Made by a program: the position numbers and the translations under genes
Source of the DNA: Subtercola lobariae
Lineage (GTDB): Bacteria > Actinomycetota > Actinomycetes > Actinomycetales > Microbacteriaceae
Length of the DNA stretch: 64,000 nt
Assembly (NCBI RefSeq): GCF_014640255.1
Contig: NZ_BMGP01000001.1
Location: 186,001-250,000 of the forward strand
Direction of reading: 5' to 3'
The notes under the pieces: generated by a model
The model's input: only the letters and a program-made list of their open reading frames with translations
Told to the model about the DNA's origin: nothing
Databases searched by the model: none
Shown: positions 8,433 to 17,919 of the stretch, one piece after another
Numbering within the stretch: the first letter of the stretch is position 1
Layout of the letters: every line of letters starts with the position of its first letter

Positions 8433-9277
8433 GTGTGAAGCAGCGGCAGGCACCCACCGGAATCGTGACGCCCGAACTCATCGAAGCCGAGATCGAGGGC
8501 GGGCTCGTCGCGACCGAGGCGGTGGCGCAGTACGCACTGGGGCTCGGTGACGACGCGCTCATCTTGGCGCACCGGCTCGGCGAGTGGATCGCCAATGGGC
8601 CCGAGCTCGAAGAAGACATTGCGCTCGGCAACATCGGGCTCGACATTCTGGGCCACGCCCGCAGCCTGCTCACCTATGCGGGCAGCGCCTGGGGTAAGAC
8701 CGAAGACGACCTCGCGTACTTCCGCAGCGAGCCCGAGTTTCGCTGCCGCCAGCTCTTCGAGCAGCCCATCGGCGATTTCGGGCAGACCATCGCCCGCCAG
8801 CTGATCGCATCGGTGTACTTCGACAGCCTGTACCGGGCTCTGATGCACTCGTCAGACAAGACGCTCGCCGCCATCGCCGCGAAGGCCACCAAAGAGGTCG
8901 ACTATCACCTCGACCACAGCACGCAATGGCTGCTGCGCCTGGGGCTCGGCACCGACGAGTCGGCCTTTCGCATGCAGCGCGGGCTCGACGCGATGTGGCC
9001 GTTCGTCGACGAGTTGTACCGTGCTGAGCCGGTGGCGTCGGGCGACTTCGGCGCCGAGCTCGCCGAAGGGCTTGAGGGCATTGCGGTCGATCCGCGGGCG
9101 TTGCGGGCCGAGTTCGATGCGGTTGTGCCTCAGCTGGTTCGGGATGCCGGACTCACGGTACCCCAGACGTCGGCCGTTCGCGGCGGGGGTCGGCAGGGCA
9201 TCCACTCTGAAGCGTTCGGGCCCTTGCTCGCCGAGATGCAGGTGCTCGCGCGGCAGCATCCGGGTGCGTCATGGTAG
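8429..9277 (+). CDS. paaC: phenylacetyl-CoA epoxidase structural subunit C (PaaC)
   Basis: Structural, non-catalytic ferritin-like partner of PaaA, 282 residues. ALGLGDDALILAHRLGEWI and EEDIALGNIGLDILGHARSLL are typical of PaaC, followed by EVDYHLDHSTQWLLRLG. The GTG at 8429 overlaps the paaB stop. The 3' end overlaps paaD by seven bases. The central part of the operon shows no truncation or unusual insertion. Confidence 0.95.
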   Translation: MSVKQRQAPTGIVTPELIEAEIEGGLVATEAVAQYALGLGDDALILAHRLGEWIANGPELEEDIALGNIGLDILGHARSLLTYAGSAWGKTEDDLAYFRSEPEFRCRQLFEQPIGDFGQTIARQLIASVYFDSLYRALMHSSDKTLAAIAAKATKEVDYHLDHSTQWLLRLGLGTDESAFRMQRGLDAMWPFVDELYRAEPVASGDFGAELAEGLEGIAVDPRALRAEFDAVVPQLVRDAGLTVPQTSAVRGGGRQGIHSEAFGPLLAEMQVLARQHPGASW

Positions 9278-9867
9278 CCGTGGCAGACCTCGAGCGCGAG
9301 GCGCGGCCCCGGCCCGAGGGTGAGCTCGAGCGGTCGCTGTGGAATGTCGCGGCCACTGTCGTCGACCCCGAAGTGCCCGTGCTGACGATCGAAGACCTCG
9401 GCGTGCTGCGCGCGGTTCGGGTCGTCGGCGAGCGCGATGCTTCGTTCGTCAACAGCTCTACGACTGTCGCACCCGGTGTTCCCCACGTCGTCGTCGACAT
9501 CACTCCGACATATTCCGGATGCCCGGCCATCGACGCCATGCGCGATGACATCGTTACGGCGCTTGCCTCGAACGGGTACCCCGGAGCGACGGTGAACGTC
9601 GTGCTGAGCCCGGCGTGGACCACGGACTGGATGAGCGAATCCGGCCGCGCAAAACTGCAGGAGTACGGCATCGCCGCCCCGGCTCCGCGTGGCGCAGGGG
9701 TCGGGGGTGCGGCTGGTGGCCGCATCAACTTAGGGCTCGGCATCCAGTGCCCGCACTGCGGGTCGATGCACACTCGTGTACTCTCCCGCTTCGGCTCCAC
9801 CTCGTGCAAGGCGCTCTACGTGTGCCAGCGCTGCCAGGAGCCCTTCGACTACTTCAAGGATCACTAG
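9271..9867 (+). CDS. paaD: phenylacetate epoxidase maturation protein PaaD
   Basis: Protein of 198 residues thought to help assemble the iron centre of the epoxidase. An N-terminal DUF59/MIP18-like domain carries VVDPEVPVLTIEDLGVLRAV and PTYSGCPAIDAMRDDI. The C-terminal zinc-ribbon-like part has CPHCGSMHTRVLSRFGSTSC and then CQRC, giving the expected two CXXC pairs plus an additional Cys. A short Gly/Ala/Pro-rich linker joins the parts. The stop codon lies two bases before paaE. Confidence 0.95.
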   Translation: MVAVADLEREARPRPEGELERSLWNVAATVVDPEVPVLTIEDLGVLRAVRVVGERDASFVNSSTTVAPGVPHVVVDITPTYSGCPAIDAMRDDIVTALASNGYPGATVNVVLSPAWTTDWMSESGRAKLQEYGIAAPAPRGAGVGGAAGGRINLGLGIQCPHCGSMHTRVLSRFGSTSCKALYVCQRCQEPFDYFKDH

Positions 9868-9869
9868 CC

Positions 9870-11150
9870 ATGAGCGGTACCCCCACGACCACCGATGAGG
9901 CCGGCCAGACCGTCGGCGAACTCGACAATGACGCGGCTTTCGAGGTCGCCGAGACGGGTCGCGCCGCCGATCACGGCGCGCTGACCGATGGGCCCCCCGC
10001 CGACGAAACGTTCGCCGCAGATGGCGCTGCCGACGACCCAGCCACACCCGCCCGCCGCCGCGCCACCTTCCACGCCCTGCCCGTGTCGCGGGTGCGCCCA
10101 CTCACCGACGACTCCATCGAGGTGTCGTTCGACGTACCCGACGAGCTCGCCGACGCCTACGATTACGCGCCCGGTCAATACATCGCCATTCGAACATCCG
10201 TCGAAGGCGAAGACGTGCGCCGTAGCTACTCGATCTGCCAGGCGCCCGTGCGCGGCGAGCTGAAGGTCGCCATCAAGCGTGACCTCGGCGGCGTGTTCTC
10301 CACCTGGGCCGTCGAGAACCTCGCGGCAGGTATGGAGCTCGAGGTGATGAGCCCCGAGGGCCGGTTCACATCGCAGACCGACTTAGACACCCTCGCCACT
10401 GCCACGCATTTCGTCGGCATCGCCGCCGGCTCAGGCATCACGCCCATGATGGCGCTGATCGAAAGCACCCTGCAGGCGAGCCCGGCGAACCAGTTCTCGC
10501 TGGTCTATTCGAACCGCACGGCCATGGACACCATGTTCGTCGACGAACTCGCCGACCTCAAAGACCGCTACCCCGCGCGCCTCGCGCTCTATCACGTGCT
10601 CACCCGCGAACGTCGCAGCTCTGAGTTGCTCTCGGGGAGGCTGGATGCGGAGAAGTTTCGCGAGATACTCGGCACGCTCATCCGACCGTCTGACATCGAC
10701 GAATGGTTCATCTGCGGCCCGTTCGACCTCGTGCAGCTCTGCCGCGACACGCTCACCGACCTCGGAGTCGACATCTCGGCCATTCGGTATGAGTTGTTCA
10801 CCACGGGGCGGCCCGACCGCCCCGCGGGTCAGGCGGGGCGGCCCGTCGAGGTGGGCTCAGACCAGGCCGTGCACACCATCAGCTTCACCCTCGACGGCAC
10901 CACGGCAACGGTCACGAGCCCGGTGCACAGCAATGAGAGCATTTTGAACGCCGCCCTGCGTGTGCGTGGTGATGTTCCGTTCGCCTGCGCCGGGGGAGTG
11001 TGCGGCACCTGCCGGGCCGTCGTCACCTCGGGAACCGTCGACATGGTCGAGAACTACGCGCTCGAGCCCGAAGAACTGGCGCGCGGGTATGTGCTCACCT
11101 GCCAGGCGATTCCGACGAGCGACGCCGTCTCGGTCAACTACGACGCGTAG
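9870..11150 (+). CDS. paaE: phenylacetate epoxidase reductase PaaE
   Basis: Electron-transfer subunit of 426 residues moving electrons from NADPH to the di-iron centre. Order: an unusual acidic, Ala-rich leader (1-60), an FAD-binding ferredoxin-reductase domain with RRSYSICQAP, an NAD-binding domain with GIAAGSGITPMMALIES, and a C-terminal plant-type [2Fe-2S] ferredoxin with CAGGVCGTCRA and a distal CQAI cysteine. E. coli PaaE is about 356 residues; the leader explains most of the difference. The ATG at 9870 is the first start after the paaD stop; a longer open frame upstream is a shadow of paaD. Confidence 0.94.
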   Translation: MSGTPTTTDEAGQTVGELDNDAAFEVAETGRAADHGALTDGPPADETFAADGAADDPATPARRRATFHALPVSRVRPLTDDSIEVSFDVPDELADAYDYAPGQYIAIRTSVEGEDVRRSYSICQAPVRGELKVAIKRDLGGVFSTWAVENLAAGMELEVMSPEGRFTSQTDLDTLATATHFVGIAAGSGITPMMALIESTLQASPANQFSLVYSNRTAMDTMFVDELADLKDRYPARLALYHVLTRERRSSELLSGRLDAEKFREILGTLIRPSDIDEWFICGPFDLVQLCRDTLTDLGVDISAIRYELFTTGRPDRPAGQAGRPVEVGSDQAVHTISFTLDGTTATVTSPVHSNESILNAALRVRGDVPFACAGGVCGTCRAVVTSGTVDMVENYALEPEELARGYVLTCQAIPTSDAVSVNYDA

Positions 11151-11234
11151 GCGAATGGATGCTCGTGCGCTCGCCATGCGCGTGACCATCGGCTCAGCAC
11201 TGGTCGCACATCCGATTCTCACCGAGGAGAACCC

Positions 11235-12017
11235 ATGACTGTCTCACTCACCATCGTTGACGATGTCGCCGAGATCGCTCTCAACGACCCGGGCAAACTG
11301 AACTCGCTCGACGCTGATGCGATCGCCGAGCTCTCGGCGGCCCTGAAGGCGGCCGCCGACGCGGGCGTGCGCGCCCTGCTGTTGCGCGGCGAGGGCCGAG
11401 CCTTCTGCGCCGGGCGCGACATCTCGAACGTCGACCCCGCCACCGATGACGCGCGGGGCTACCTCGACACCGTCGTGACCCCGCTCCTTCGCCAGATCGC
11501 CGCCTTTCCGGCCCCCACCTTCGCGGCCGCCCACGGCGCCTGCCTCGGCGTCGGGCTCGGTCTGCTCGTCGCCACCGACGTGGTCTACGTGGCTGACACC
11601 GCCAAGATCGGCTCGCCGTTCGCGAACCTCGGCGCCACCCTCGACTCCGGCGGTCACGCCCTCTTCTTCGAGCGCCTCGGCGCCCACCGCACCCTCGACC
11701 TCATCTACACGGCTGAGCTGATGAGCGGCGCCGATGCCGTGGCTGCCGGCCTCTTCAGCCGCGTGCTGCCGGCGGATGATCTGCTCACGTTCACTCGCGC
11801 GAAGGTCGCCCGCGTGGCGCAGGGCGCGACCGAGGCGTTTCTAGCGAGCAAAGCACTTATCGCGAGCATCCGCGACGACCGCATCGGACTGTGGACGTCG
11901 CTCGCCGATGAGAACCGCGCCCAGGGCGACCTCTGCCTGACCGACGACTACCGCGAAGGCTTCGCGGCCTTCCAGCAGAAGCGGTCGCCGGTCTTCCACG
12001 GCACACCCGCGCGCTGA
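11235..12017 (+). CDS. paaG: ring-1,2-epoxyphenylacetyl-CoA isomerase, PaaG-like
   Basis: Crotonase-fold protein of 260 residues expected to isomerise the ring epoxide to oxepin-CoA. GRAFCAGRDISNV forms the oxyanion hole; GACLGVGLGLLVATDVVYVA and the block GATLDSGGHALFFERLGA supply an Asp where PaaG has its acid/base residue rather than the Glu pair of hydratases, which supports PaaG over PaaF. AGGAG precedes the ATG. The gene follows paaE after 84 bases and closes the second paa block; about 150 bases separate it from the next catabolic operon. Confidence 0.85.
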   Translation: MTVSLTIVDDVAEIALNDPGKLNSLDADAIAELSAALKAAADAGVRALLLRGEGRAFCAGRDISNVDPATDDARGYLDTVVTPLLRQIAAFPAPTFAAAHGACLGVGLGLLVATDVVYVADTAKIGSPFANLGATLDSGGHALFFERLGAHRTLDLIYTAELMSGADAVAAGLFSRVLPADDLLTFTRAKVARVAQGATEAFLASKALIASIRDDRIGLWTSLADENRAQGDLCLTDDYREGFAAFQQKRSPVFHGTPAR

Positions 12018-12082
12018 CCGCGCCCGCACACGCGTCTGCGCAACCTCGATCCCTGACACGAGCCGAACGCTCAGCCCACATT

Positions 12083-12099
12083 AGACATTCCAGAGATAT
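12083..12099. promoter_or_regulatory. candidate operator shared with the GntR gene region (copy 1)
   Basis: AGACATTCCAGAGATAT lies 66 bases before the dehydratase gene. Its complement, ATATCTCTGGAATGTCT, closely matches ATATCTCTGATGTCT at 18832-18846, in the spacer between the GntR-type regulator and the fumarylacetoacetate-hydrolase-family gene. The two sites flank the two halves of one catabolic cluster. Confidence 0.5.
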
Positions 12100-12165
12100 T
12101 TCTATAGTGTATGAGAAGCCCGGGCCGCAAGGCACCAGTGTCGGAGGGCTGTCAGGAGGCGGAGA

Positions 12166-14049
12166 ATGTCGCAACGTGATCTCGTTCGCGGCGGCGCATC
12201 GCTGTTCGCCGACGACGGCCCCGACGGCCTGCTGCACCGCGCTTTTCTGCGCGGCGAGGGCCTCTCCGCCGACGAGGTGCGCCGACGCCCGGTGATCGGC
12301 ATCTGCACCAGCTTCAGCGAACTCAACCCCTGTAACGCCGGCCTCGCGACGCTCGCCCAAGCGGTCAAGCGCGGTATCGCCAGCCGCGGCGGCCTCGGCC
12401 TCGAGTTTCCGACCATCTCACTCAGCGAACCGTTCTCGCGCCCCACCAGCATGTACCTGCGCAACCTGATGTCGATGGATGTCGAAGAGATGATCTCCTC
12501 CTCACCCATCGACGGCGTCGTTTTGCTCGCGGGTTGCGACAAAACCGTTCCGGCTCAGCTCATGGGCGCCCTCAGCGCAGACAAGCCCGCCGTCATGGTC
12601 ACCGCCGGCCCGCGGCCCACCTCGTGCTGGCACGGCGAACCGATGACCATCGATGACGTCTGGCCGCTCATCGACGAGCGCCGCATCGGCCGCCTCGGCG
12701 ACGACGAGTGGCTGAAACTCGAGGGCGATCTCAACGTGGGCGTCGGCACCTGCAACGTGCTCGGCACCGCCACCACCATGGCCGCCATTGCCGAGGTGCT
12801 CGGTTTCGCGGTGCCCGGGGCGGCACTTTTGCTGGCCACCAGTGCGGCGCAGAACACGCTGGCCGAACGCGCCGGTGAGCTCATCGTCGACGTGGTGGCT
12901 CGGGATGCCCGGCCCTCCACCCTCGTGACCCTCGCTGCCCTCGAGAATGCGTTTCGCGTCGTCTGCGCGCTCGGTGGTTCGACGAACGCCGTGATCCATC
13001 TCGTTGCCCTCGCGGGGCGCGCCGGACTCACACTCACCGTCGATACCCTTCGCACCTGGGCCGCCACGACACCCCTCCTCACCGATGTGCGCCCCTCCGG
13101 CCGCTACCTGCTCGCCGATTTCGAGCGCTCCGGCGGGGTGCCTGCCCTCGTGCGCGAACTCGCGCCGCTGCTCGACACCTCGCGCCCCACCGTGACGGGC
13201 GCATCCTGGGCAGACACCGTCACGGAAGCGGCTCAGGGCAGTGCCCAGCCGGCGCGCCGCGGCGCCCGCAATCTCGGCTCGAGGGGCGGCGGCTCCGTCG
13301 AACGACGAAACGGAGCGCCGGCCGTGCCCGTGCCCGCACTTCGAACCCTCGCCGACCCGGTCGCGCCCGCGGGCGGCGGGCTCGCCCTGCTCACCGGAAC
13401 CCTTGCCCCTGGTGGTGCCGTGCTGAAAACGAGCGCCGCGTCGAGTGCGCTGCGGCAGCACCGAGGCCGCGCGGTGGTTTTCGACGGCGTGGCCGACGTC
13501 AATGCCCGCATCGACGACCCCGCGCTCGAGGTCGATGCGTCGAGCATCCTGATTCTGCGTGGAGTCGGCGTGCGCGGCGCGATGGGCATGCCCGAAGTCG
13601 GGCACATTCCCATTCCCGCCAAGCTCGCGAAAGCCGGCGTCACCGACATGATGCGGCTCACGGATGCCCGCATGAGCGGCACCGCCACCGGAACAGTGAT
13701 CGTGCACATCACCCCCGAAGCGGCCGTGGGTGGGCCGCTGGCTTTCGTTCGCGACGGAGACCTCATCGAAGTAGACGTCGAGGCCGGGCGCGTCGATCTG
13801 CTCGTGGGCGATGACGAGCTCGCTGCGCGCAGGGCCGCGACGCTTAGCGGTCACTCGAGCGCGCCGTCTGCGGCTGCGTCGGATGCCGCCGGCTCATCTC
13901 GTGCACCAACCACGAGCATCCCCAGTCGCGGATTCTCCTGGCTGCACTACCAGCACGTGCTCCAACCCGACCGGGGCTGCGACTTCGACTTTCTGCGTGC
14001 TGACTTCTCCGGCGGGCGAGCACCTGCACTCGAAGGCGTCACGTCGTGA
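12166..14049 (+). CDS. IlvD/Edd-family dehydratase, sugar-acid dehydratase type
   Basis: Iron-sulfur dehydratase of 627 residues. Three cluster-ligand regions are visible: FSELNPCNAGL, LLAGCDKTVPAQLMGAL and VGTCNVLGTATTMAAIAEVL. The last one resembles the CNTMGTASTM form found in pentonate and related sugar-acid dehydratases rather than the amino-acid pathway enzyme IlvD, which points to dehydration of an aldonic acid to a 2-keto-3-deoxy acid. Length is somewhat above the usual 570-600 because of Ala-rich loops near residues 360-380 and 565-580. GGAGGCGGAG precedes the ATG. It starts an operon with a reductase, an isomerase and a flavin hydroxylase; the next gene overlaps by four bases. The true substrate is unknown. 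Confidence 0.85.
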   Translation: MSQRDLVRGGASLFADDGPDGLLHRAFLRGEGLSADEVRRRPVIGICTSFSELNPCNAGLATLAQAVKRGIASRGGLGLEFPTISLSEPFSRPTSMYLRNLMSMDVEEMISSSPIDGVVLLAGCDKTVPAQLMGALSADKPAVMVTAGPRPTSCWHGEPMTIDDVWPLIDERRIGRLGDDEWLKLEGDLNVGVGTCNVLGTATTMAAIAEVLGFAVPGAALLLATSAAQNTLAERAGELIVDVVARDARPSTLVTLAALENAFRVVCALGGSTNAVIHLVALAGRAGLTLTVDTLRTWAATTPLLTDVRPSGRYLLADFERSGGVPALVRELAPLLDTSRPTVTGASWADTVTEAAQGSAQPARRGARNLGSRGGGSVERRNGAPAVPVPALRTLADPVAPAGGGLALLTGTLAPGGAVLKTSAASSALRQHRGRAVVFDGVADVNARIDDPALEVDASSILILRGVGVRGAMGMPEVGHIPIPAKLAKAGVTDMMRLTDARMSGTATGTVIVHITPEAAVGGPLAFVRDGDLIEVDVEAGRVDLLVGDDELAARRAATLSGHSSAPSAAASDAAGSSRAPTTSIPSRGFSWLHYQHVLQPDRGCDFDFLRADFSGGRAPALEGVTS

Positions 14050-15206
14050 CCGCCCCCATCGGTTTCGTGGGCGCGGGTGTGATGGGGTCACACATCGTTC
14101 GCCGCCTGCTCGGCGCCGGCATCGACGTGCTCGTCTTCGCCCGAAGCCCGGAGAAGGCGGCCGATCTCATCGCCGCGGGAGCCGAGTGCACAGCAGACCT
14201 CCGAGAGGTGGGAGAGCGGTGCGACATCGTGCTCGGCTGCCTGCTCGACGACCCGGCTGTAGATTCGGTCTACCTGGGCGCCCCCGGTTCGCGGTCTGAG
14301 ATCGGCAATACCGCAGACGCGGCCGGTGGCCCGGCAAAGCCCTTCGCACTCGTCAGTAACGGCCGCTCGGGTCAGGTGTTCATCGAACACGGAACGTTCA
14401 GCCCCGGTCTCGCGCGGCGCATCGCTCGCGTCGCTGCAGATCGCGGCGCGCGGTTCATCGACGCACCCGTCACGGGCGGCCCCGAAGGGGCGGCCGACGG
14501 CACCCTCGTCATCATGGCCGGTGCAGGGGTGGCCGGTGCAGGAGTGGCCAGCGCAGGAGTCGCCGGTGCAGCTGAGGCCGGCGCAGGAGTGGCCGCCGCA
14601 GCGGGGGCCAGCGCAGCCGAAGCTGCACCGACGACCTCCGCTCTCTCGCAGCACGTGCTCGACCTTTTCGCTGTGTACTCGCGTGAGACTCATGTCACGG
14701 GCCAGGTGGGTACGGGCGCCGAACTCAAGCTCGTCAATCAGTTGCTGGTGAGCGTGCACATGGCGGCCGCGGCCGAAGCGGCCGCTCTGCTGCGCGCCTC
14801 GGGCGTCGATGCTGCAGTCGCGACGGCAGTGCTCGGTGCCGGATGGGCGGCCAGCACCATGCTGACCCGCGAGCTGCCGCTCGCGTTGCGGGGCGACTTC
14901 GCGAACCGGGGCGCATCCATTGGCGGTCTGATTCACGTGCAGACGATGATCGCTGCGGCATTTGCTGATGCCGGCGTCAGTGCGCGGCTGCTGCCGACGA
15001 CGGTGGCACTCTTCGCAGACGCAACGCAAGCGGGGCTCGGCGACTCCGACCCGGCGGCCCTCATCGAGCTCTACCGAGCAGACGCCTCGGCAGGAGCGGC
15101 CGCCACCGCGAGCGCGGCAGAGGCGACCGGCGCACGTGGCGAAGCCGCCGCCAAACCGCGGGCCGAAGCAGAAACGTCGGCCACGCCGGCCGGGGTACGG
15201 CCGTGA
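14046..15206 (+). CDS. 3-hydroxyisobutyrate-dehydrogenase-family NAD(P)-dependent reductase
   Basis: Beta-hydroxyacid dehydrogenase of 386 residues related to tartronate semialdehyde reductase (GarR/GlxR) and 3-hydroxyisobutyrate dehydrogenase. The Rossmann motif GFVGAGVMGSHIVRRLL is at the N-terminus, the substrate loop FIDAPVTGGPEGAADGTL and the catalytic Lys helix GTGAELKLVNQLL follow. The family is about 290-300 residues; the surplus is an in-frame Gly-Ala-Gly-Val repeat after residue 155, where homologs have only a short surface loop, and an Ala-rich C-terminal tail of about 40 residues. It overlaps the genes on both sides, indicating tight co-expression with the dehydratase and the isomerase-like gene. 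Confidence 0.85.
   Translation: MTAPIGFVGAGVMGSHIVRRLLGAGIDVLVFARSPEKAADLIAAGAECTADLREVGERCDIVLGCLLDDPAVDSVYLGAPGSRSEIGNTADAAGGPAKPFALVSNGRSGQVFIEHGTFSPGLARRIARVAADRGARFIDAPVTGGPEGAADGTLVIMAGAGVAGAGVASAGVAGAAEAGAGVAAAAGASAAEAAPTTSALSQHVLDLFAVYSRETHVTGQVGTGAELKLVNQLLVSVHMAAAAEAAALLRASGVDAAVATAVLGAGWAASTMLTRELPLALRGDFANRGASIGGLIHVQTMIAAAFADAGVSARLLPTTVALFADATQAGLGDSDPAALIELYRADASAGAAATASAAEATGARGEAAAKPRAEAETSATPAGVRP
14517..14620 (+). repeat. in-frame tandem repeat (about 18 bp) in the reductase gene
   Basis: Variants of GGTGCAGGAGTGGCC follow one another with a period near 18 bases and encode alternating GAGVAGAGVASAGVAG. The insertion sits between the substrate loop and the catalytic helix of the dehydrogenase, in a region expected to be on the surface. 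Confidence 0.75.
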
Positions 15207-16195
15207 TGGGGATGCACGAGCATCCGTTCTCGTTGTCGATGTCGATTCTGTTGGCCGACGTACCGCTGCTCGAGCGGCCTGCCCTCGCGAGGCGGTTGGG
15301 CTATGAGAGCGTGGAATCGTGGTGGCCGTGGGCCCACGAGGTTGCATCGCGCCGCGAGCTAGCGGCGTTCGCCGGTTCGCTCGAGGCCGCCGGCACGCAG
15401 TTGCTGTTGCTGAACGTCTGCGAGGGCGACGCCCAGTACGGCGGCCGCGGCCTGGCCGGAGTCGTGGGCGCCGATGACGCGTTCTGGCGTAATTGGGAGT
15501 CGGTGCTCGCTCTCGCAGAACGAACCGGGGCGCGCCACATCAACGTACTCGTCGGCGACTCGGCCCGAGCCGCTCCCGTCGCATCGGCACGCAGAGGCGA
15601 CTCGGCCCGAGCCGCGAGAGCGGCCGCTCCCGGCGCAGGGGCGCACAGAGGCGACCCGCGTTTATTGGGGAGCCGGATCGGCGACCGCAGCGCAGCCGGC
15701 TCCGAACACGGCGACACGCTCGCGCGCCTCACCGAACGACTCGCTGTGCTCGCCGACCAGGCGCACGAGGTGGGCGCAGGTGTCGTGATCGAGCAGCTCA
15801 ACCGTTTCGACCATGCGAATTACCTGCTCACCGACCCCGACGATGCCGTGCTGGTCACTCGTCGCGCGCGTTCTGCCTCGAAGCAAGCGAACATCGGTCT
15901 GCTGAGCGACGTCTACCACCTGGCGCGGGCCGGCACCGACCCGGCGAGCTTCGTCGCCGCGCACGCTGACCTCGTACGCCACGTGCAACTCGCCGACGAC
16001 CCCGGTCGAGGCAGGCCAGGCACCGGAACCATCCCGATTCGCGAAACCCTCGACACCCTCGCCATCACCGGGTATGACGGGATGATCGGGCTCGAGTACA
16101 CCCCAGGCCCCGACGAACTCGCGGCCCTCGCGCGACCCGCCGAACTGTGGCGCTCGCTGCGTGAACCCGTTCCGCAAGGAGACCACAGCGCATGA
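15203..16195 (+). CDS. hydroxypyruvate isomerase-like TIM-barrel protein
   Basis: Xylose-isomerase-like TIM barrel of 330 residues, closest in pattern to hydroxypyruvate isomerase (Hyi): LLLLNVCEGDAQYGGRGLAG, ARHINVLVGD, VVIEQLNRFDHANYLL with one catalytic Glu, VQLADDPGRGRPGTGTI, and GMIGLEYTPGPD with the second Glu. Hyi enzymes are about 260 residues; the extra 60 come mainly from an Ala/Arg-rich insert around residues 118-165. Start options are GTG 15203, overlapping the preceding stop, and ATGs at 15206 and 15212; no decisive ribosome site is seen. No glyoxylate carboligase gene is present in the window, so a classical glycerate pathway role is not supported. Confidence 0.78.
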   Translation: MMGMHEHPFSLSMSILLADVPLLERPALARRLGYESVESWWPWAHEVASRRELAAFAGSLEAAGTQLLLLNVCEGDAQYGGRGLAGVVGADDAFWRNWESVLALAERTGARHINVLVGDSARAAPVASARRGDSARAARAAAPGAGAHRGDPRLLGSRIGDRSAAGSEHGDTLARLTERLAVLADQAHEVGAGVVIEQLNRFDHANYLLTDPDDAVLVTRRARSASKQANIGLLSDVYHLARAGTDPASFVAAHADLVRHVQLADDPGRGRPGTGTIPIRETLDTLAITGYDGMIGLEYTPGPDELAALARPAELWRSLREPVPQGDHSA

Positions 16196-17919
16196 ACGTC
16201 ACCCCCGGTTCAGCAGCAGAACAGGAACGGCCATCCGTTCCCGCCCACGTCGACGTGCTCGTGGTCGGAGCAGGCCCTGTTGGCCTGGCTGCCGCCCTCC
16301 TTCTGCAGCGCGCCGGCCTCACCGGCGCCGTGCTCGAACGCAAAACCGAGCTCGGCCACCACCCGAAGGCCCGCGGAATACGCCTTCGCGCCAGCGAACT
16401 GATGCGCATCTGGGGCTTCGACGAGGCTCTCCGAGCGCGGTCGATGCCCGGCGAGACTCACCGGTTCATCTACACTGAAGCTCTCAGCGGCGAAGAGATC
16501 GCCCGAACGCCCCCGGGCCCGGCGGGAGATGACGACTGGGCGAGCGCCGAGCGGTATCGCGTTGCTCAAGACGAGCTCGAAGCGGTTCTCGACGGGCAGG
16601 TCGCGATCGAGTGCGAAGCGGTTGACGTACTTCGCGGTTACGAGGTTGTCGGGGTCGAAAACGTGGCAGATGGTGTCATCGCGACCGTGCTCGGGCCCGG
16701 GGGAGCGCGGCTGAGCATCCACTCGTCGTATCTCATCGCTGCAGACGGGGTGGGCAGCCGCGTGCGAACCCTGCTCGGCCTGACGCTCGGCGACGGTCGC
16801 CCGGCACCGTACTGGCAGAGCGTGTACTGGCGCGGTGACCTCAGTGCGTATACGGCCGACAGGCCCGCCATCATGTACTACACCCAGACGGGCGGCGACT
16901 CGCTCGTGGGCATTGCGCCGGCCGGCGGGCGCGATCGGTGGGTGACCATTGTGCAACGCCCGGTGACGGATGCCCGCCCAGACGCCTTGACGTGTGATGA
17001 GGCAGTGGCGCTCATCCGCTCGGCCGTGGGTGTCGACGATCTGACGGTCGATGTCGTTTCGAGCGCCACCTTTCGCATCAGCGCCGACGTGCTCGAGCAC
17101 TACCGCGTCGGCCGCGTCTTCTTCGCCGGAGACTCCGCGCATTCCCTGCCACCGACCGGCGGATTCGGCATCAACACCGGCTTCGCCGACATTCACAACC
17201 TCGTCTTCAAGCTCGCCTGGGTGCTGCGCGGGGTCGCACCTGACTCGCTGCTCGACAGCTACGAGAGCGAGCGGCAGCTGGTGGCACGCTCGAACGCCGA
17301 GTGGTCGAGCGTGAACGCCAAGCGCATGATCGCGTTGAAGAAGGCGCTCGCGGCCAACGATCGCCCCGAAATCGTGCGCCTCGTCGCCGAGCAGGCCGGG
17401 CACGTCGACCCCCTCGACCAAGACCTTGGCTTCACGTACGCGACCCCGGCGGCGACCGCGACCCCCTCGGCGACCGCGACCCCCGCGGTGCCTGCCGCGC
17501 CCGCTCCGGATGCCCGGCCCTCCTTCACTCGTCTGACCCTCGGCGCCCGCGCCCCACATGCTCGAGTTCTGACGCAGAGGGGCGAGCGGTCGACGCACGA
17601 CCTCTTCGAGGGCCGCCTGACGCTCGTGGTCGCCCCCCACGGTGACGCCTGGATCGAAGCCGCCGCCGCCCTGCCGCCGAACCTCGCCCTGCAAACGGTG
17701 CGCATCGGCTCGGGCCCCCTGCTCGCGGCCGACGCTGCGCTAGCCGAACGCTACGATTTCGGCGACGTCGGAGCCGGACTCATTCGCCCCGACGGCCATG
17801 TCGCCTGGATCACTCACGACGAAGGCACCGAGCGCCCGCTGAGCGACGCGATTACCGAGCTACTCGCAACCGGCATCGTCGGTGCGCCACTTCAGCGGGC
17901 GACCGTGCTCGGCCGCTAG
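16192..17919 (+). CDS. FAD-dependent aromatic-ring-type monooxygenase (PheA/TfdB/MhpA family)
   Basis: Class A flavoprotein hydroxylase of 575 residues. The FAD motif VLVVGAGPVGLAAALLL lies at residues 22-40, the NAD(P)H/FAD fingerprint YLIAADGVGSRVRTLLG near 185 and the GD motif VGRVFFAGDSAHSLPPTGGF near 310, as in 2-polyprenylphenol and phenol hydroxylases. The C-terminal 150 residues form the thioredoxin-like dimerisation domain of this family. A repetitive Thr/Pro/Ala linker (ATATPSATATP) separates the parts. It is the last gene of the operon started by the dehydratase, and overlaps the isomerase-like gene by four bases. The substrate is not predictable; an aromatic or quinone-like compound is typical of the family. 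Confidence 0.85.
   Translation: MNVTPGSAAEQERPSVPAHVDVLVVGAGPVGLAAALLLQRAGLTGAVLERKTELGHHPKARGIRLRASELMRIWGFDEALRARSMPGETHRFIYTEALSGEEIARTPPGPAGDDDWASAERYRVAQDELEAVLDGQVAIECEAVDVLRGYEVVGVENVADGVIATVLGPGGARLSIHSSYLIAADGVGSRVRTLLGLTLGDGRPAPYWQSVYWRGDLSAYTADRPAIMYYTQTGGDSLVGIAPAGGRDRWVTIVQRPVTDARPDALTCDEAVALIRSAVGVDDLTVDVVSSATFRISADVLEHYRVGRVFFAGDSAHSLPPTGGFGINTGFADIHNLVFKLAWVLRGVAPDSLLDSYESERQLVARSNAEWSSVNAKRMIALKKALAANDRPEIVRLVAEQAGHVDPLDQDLGFTYATPAATATPSATATPAVPAAPAPDARPSFTRLTLGARAPHARVLTQRGERSTHDLFEGRLTLVVAPHGDAWIEAAAALPPNLALQTVRIGSGPLLAADAALAERYDFGDVGAGLIRPDGHVAWITHDEGTERPLSDAITELLATGIVGAPLQRATVLGR

Noticed and set aside
12502-13854. 450-codon minus-strand open frame over the dehydratase
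   Set aside because: No recognisable motif, rich in Arg/His/Gly as expected for an antisense shadow; the plus strand encodes the IlvD/Edd motifs.
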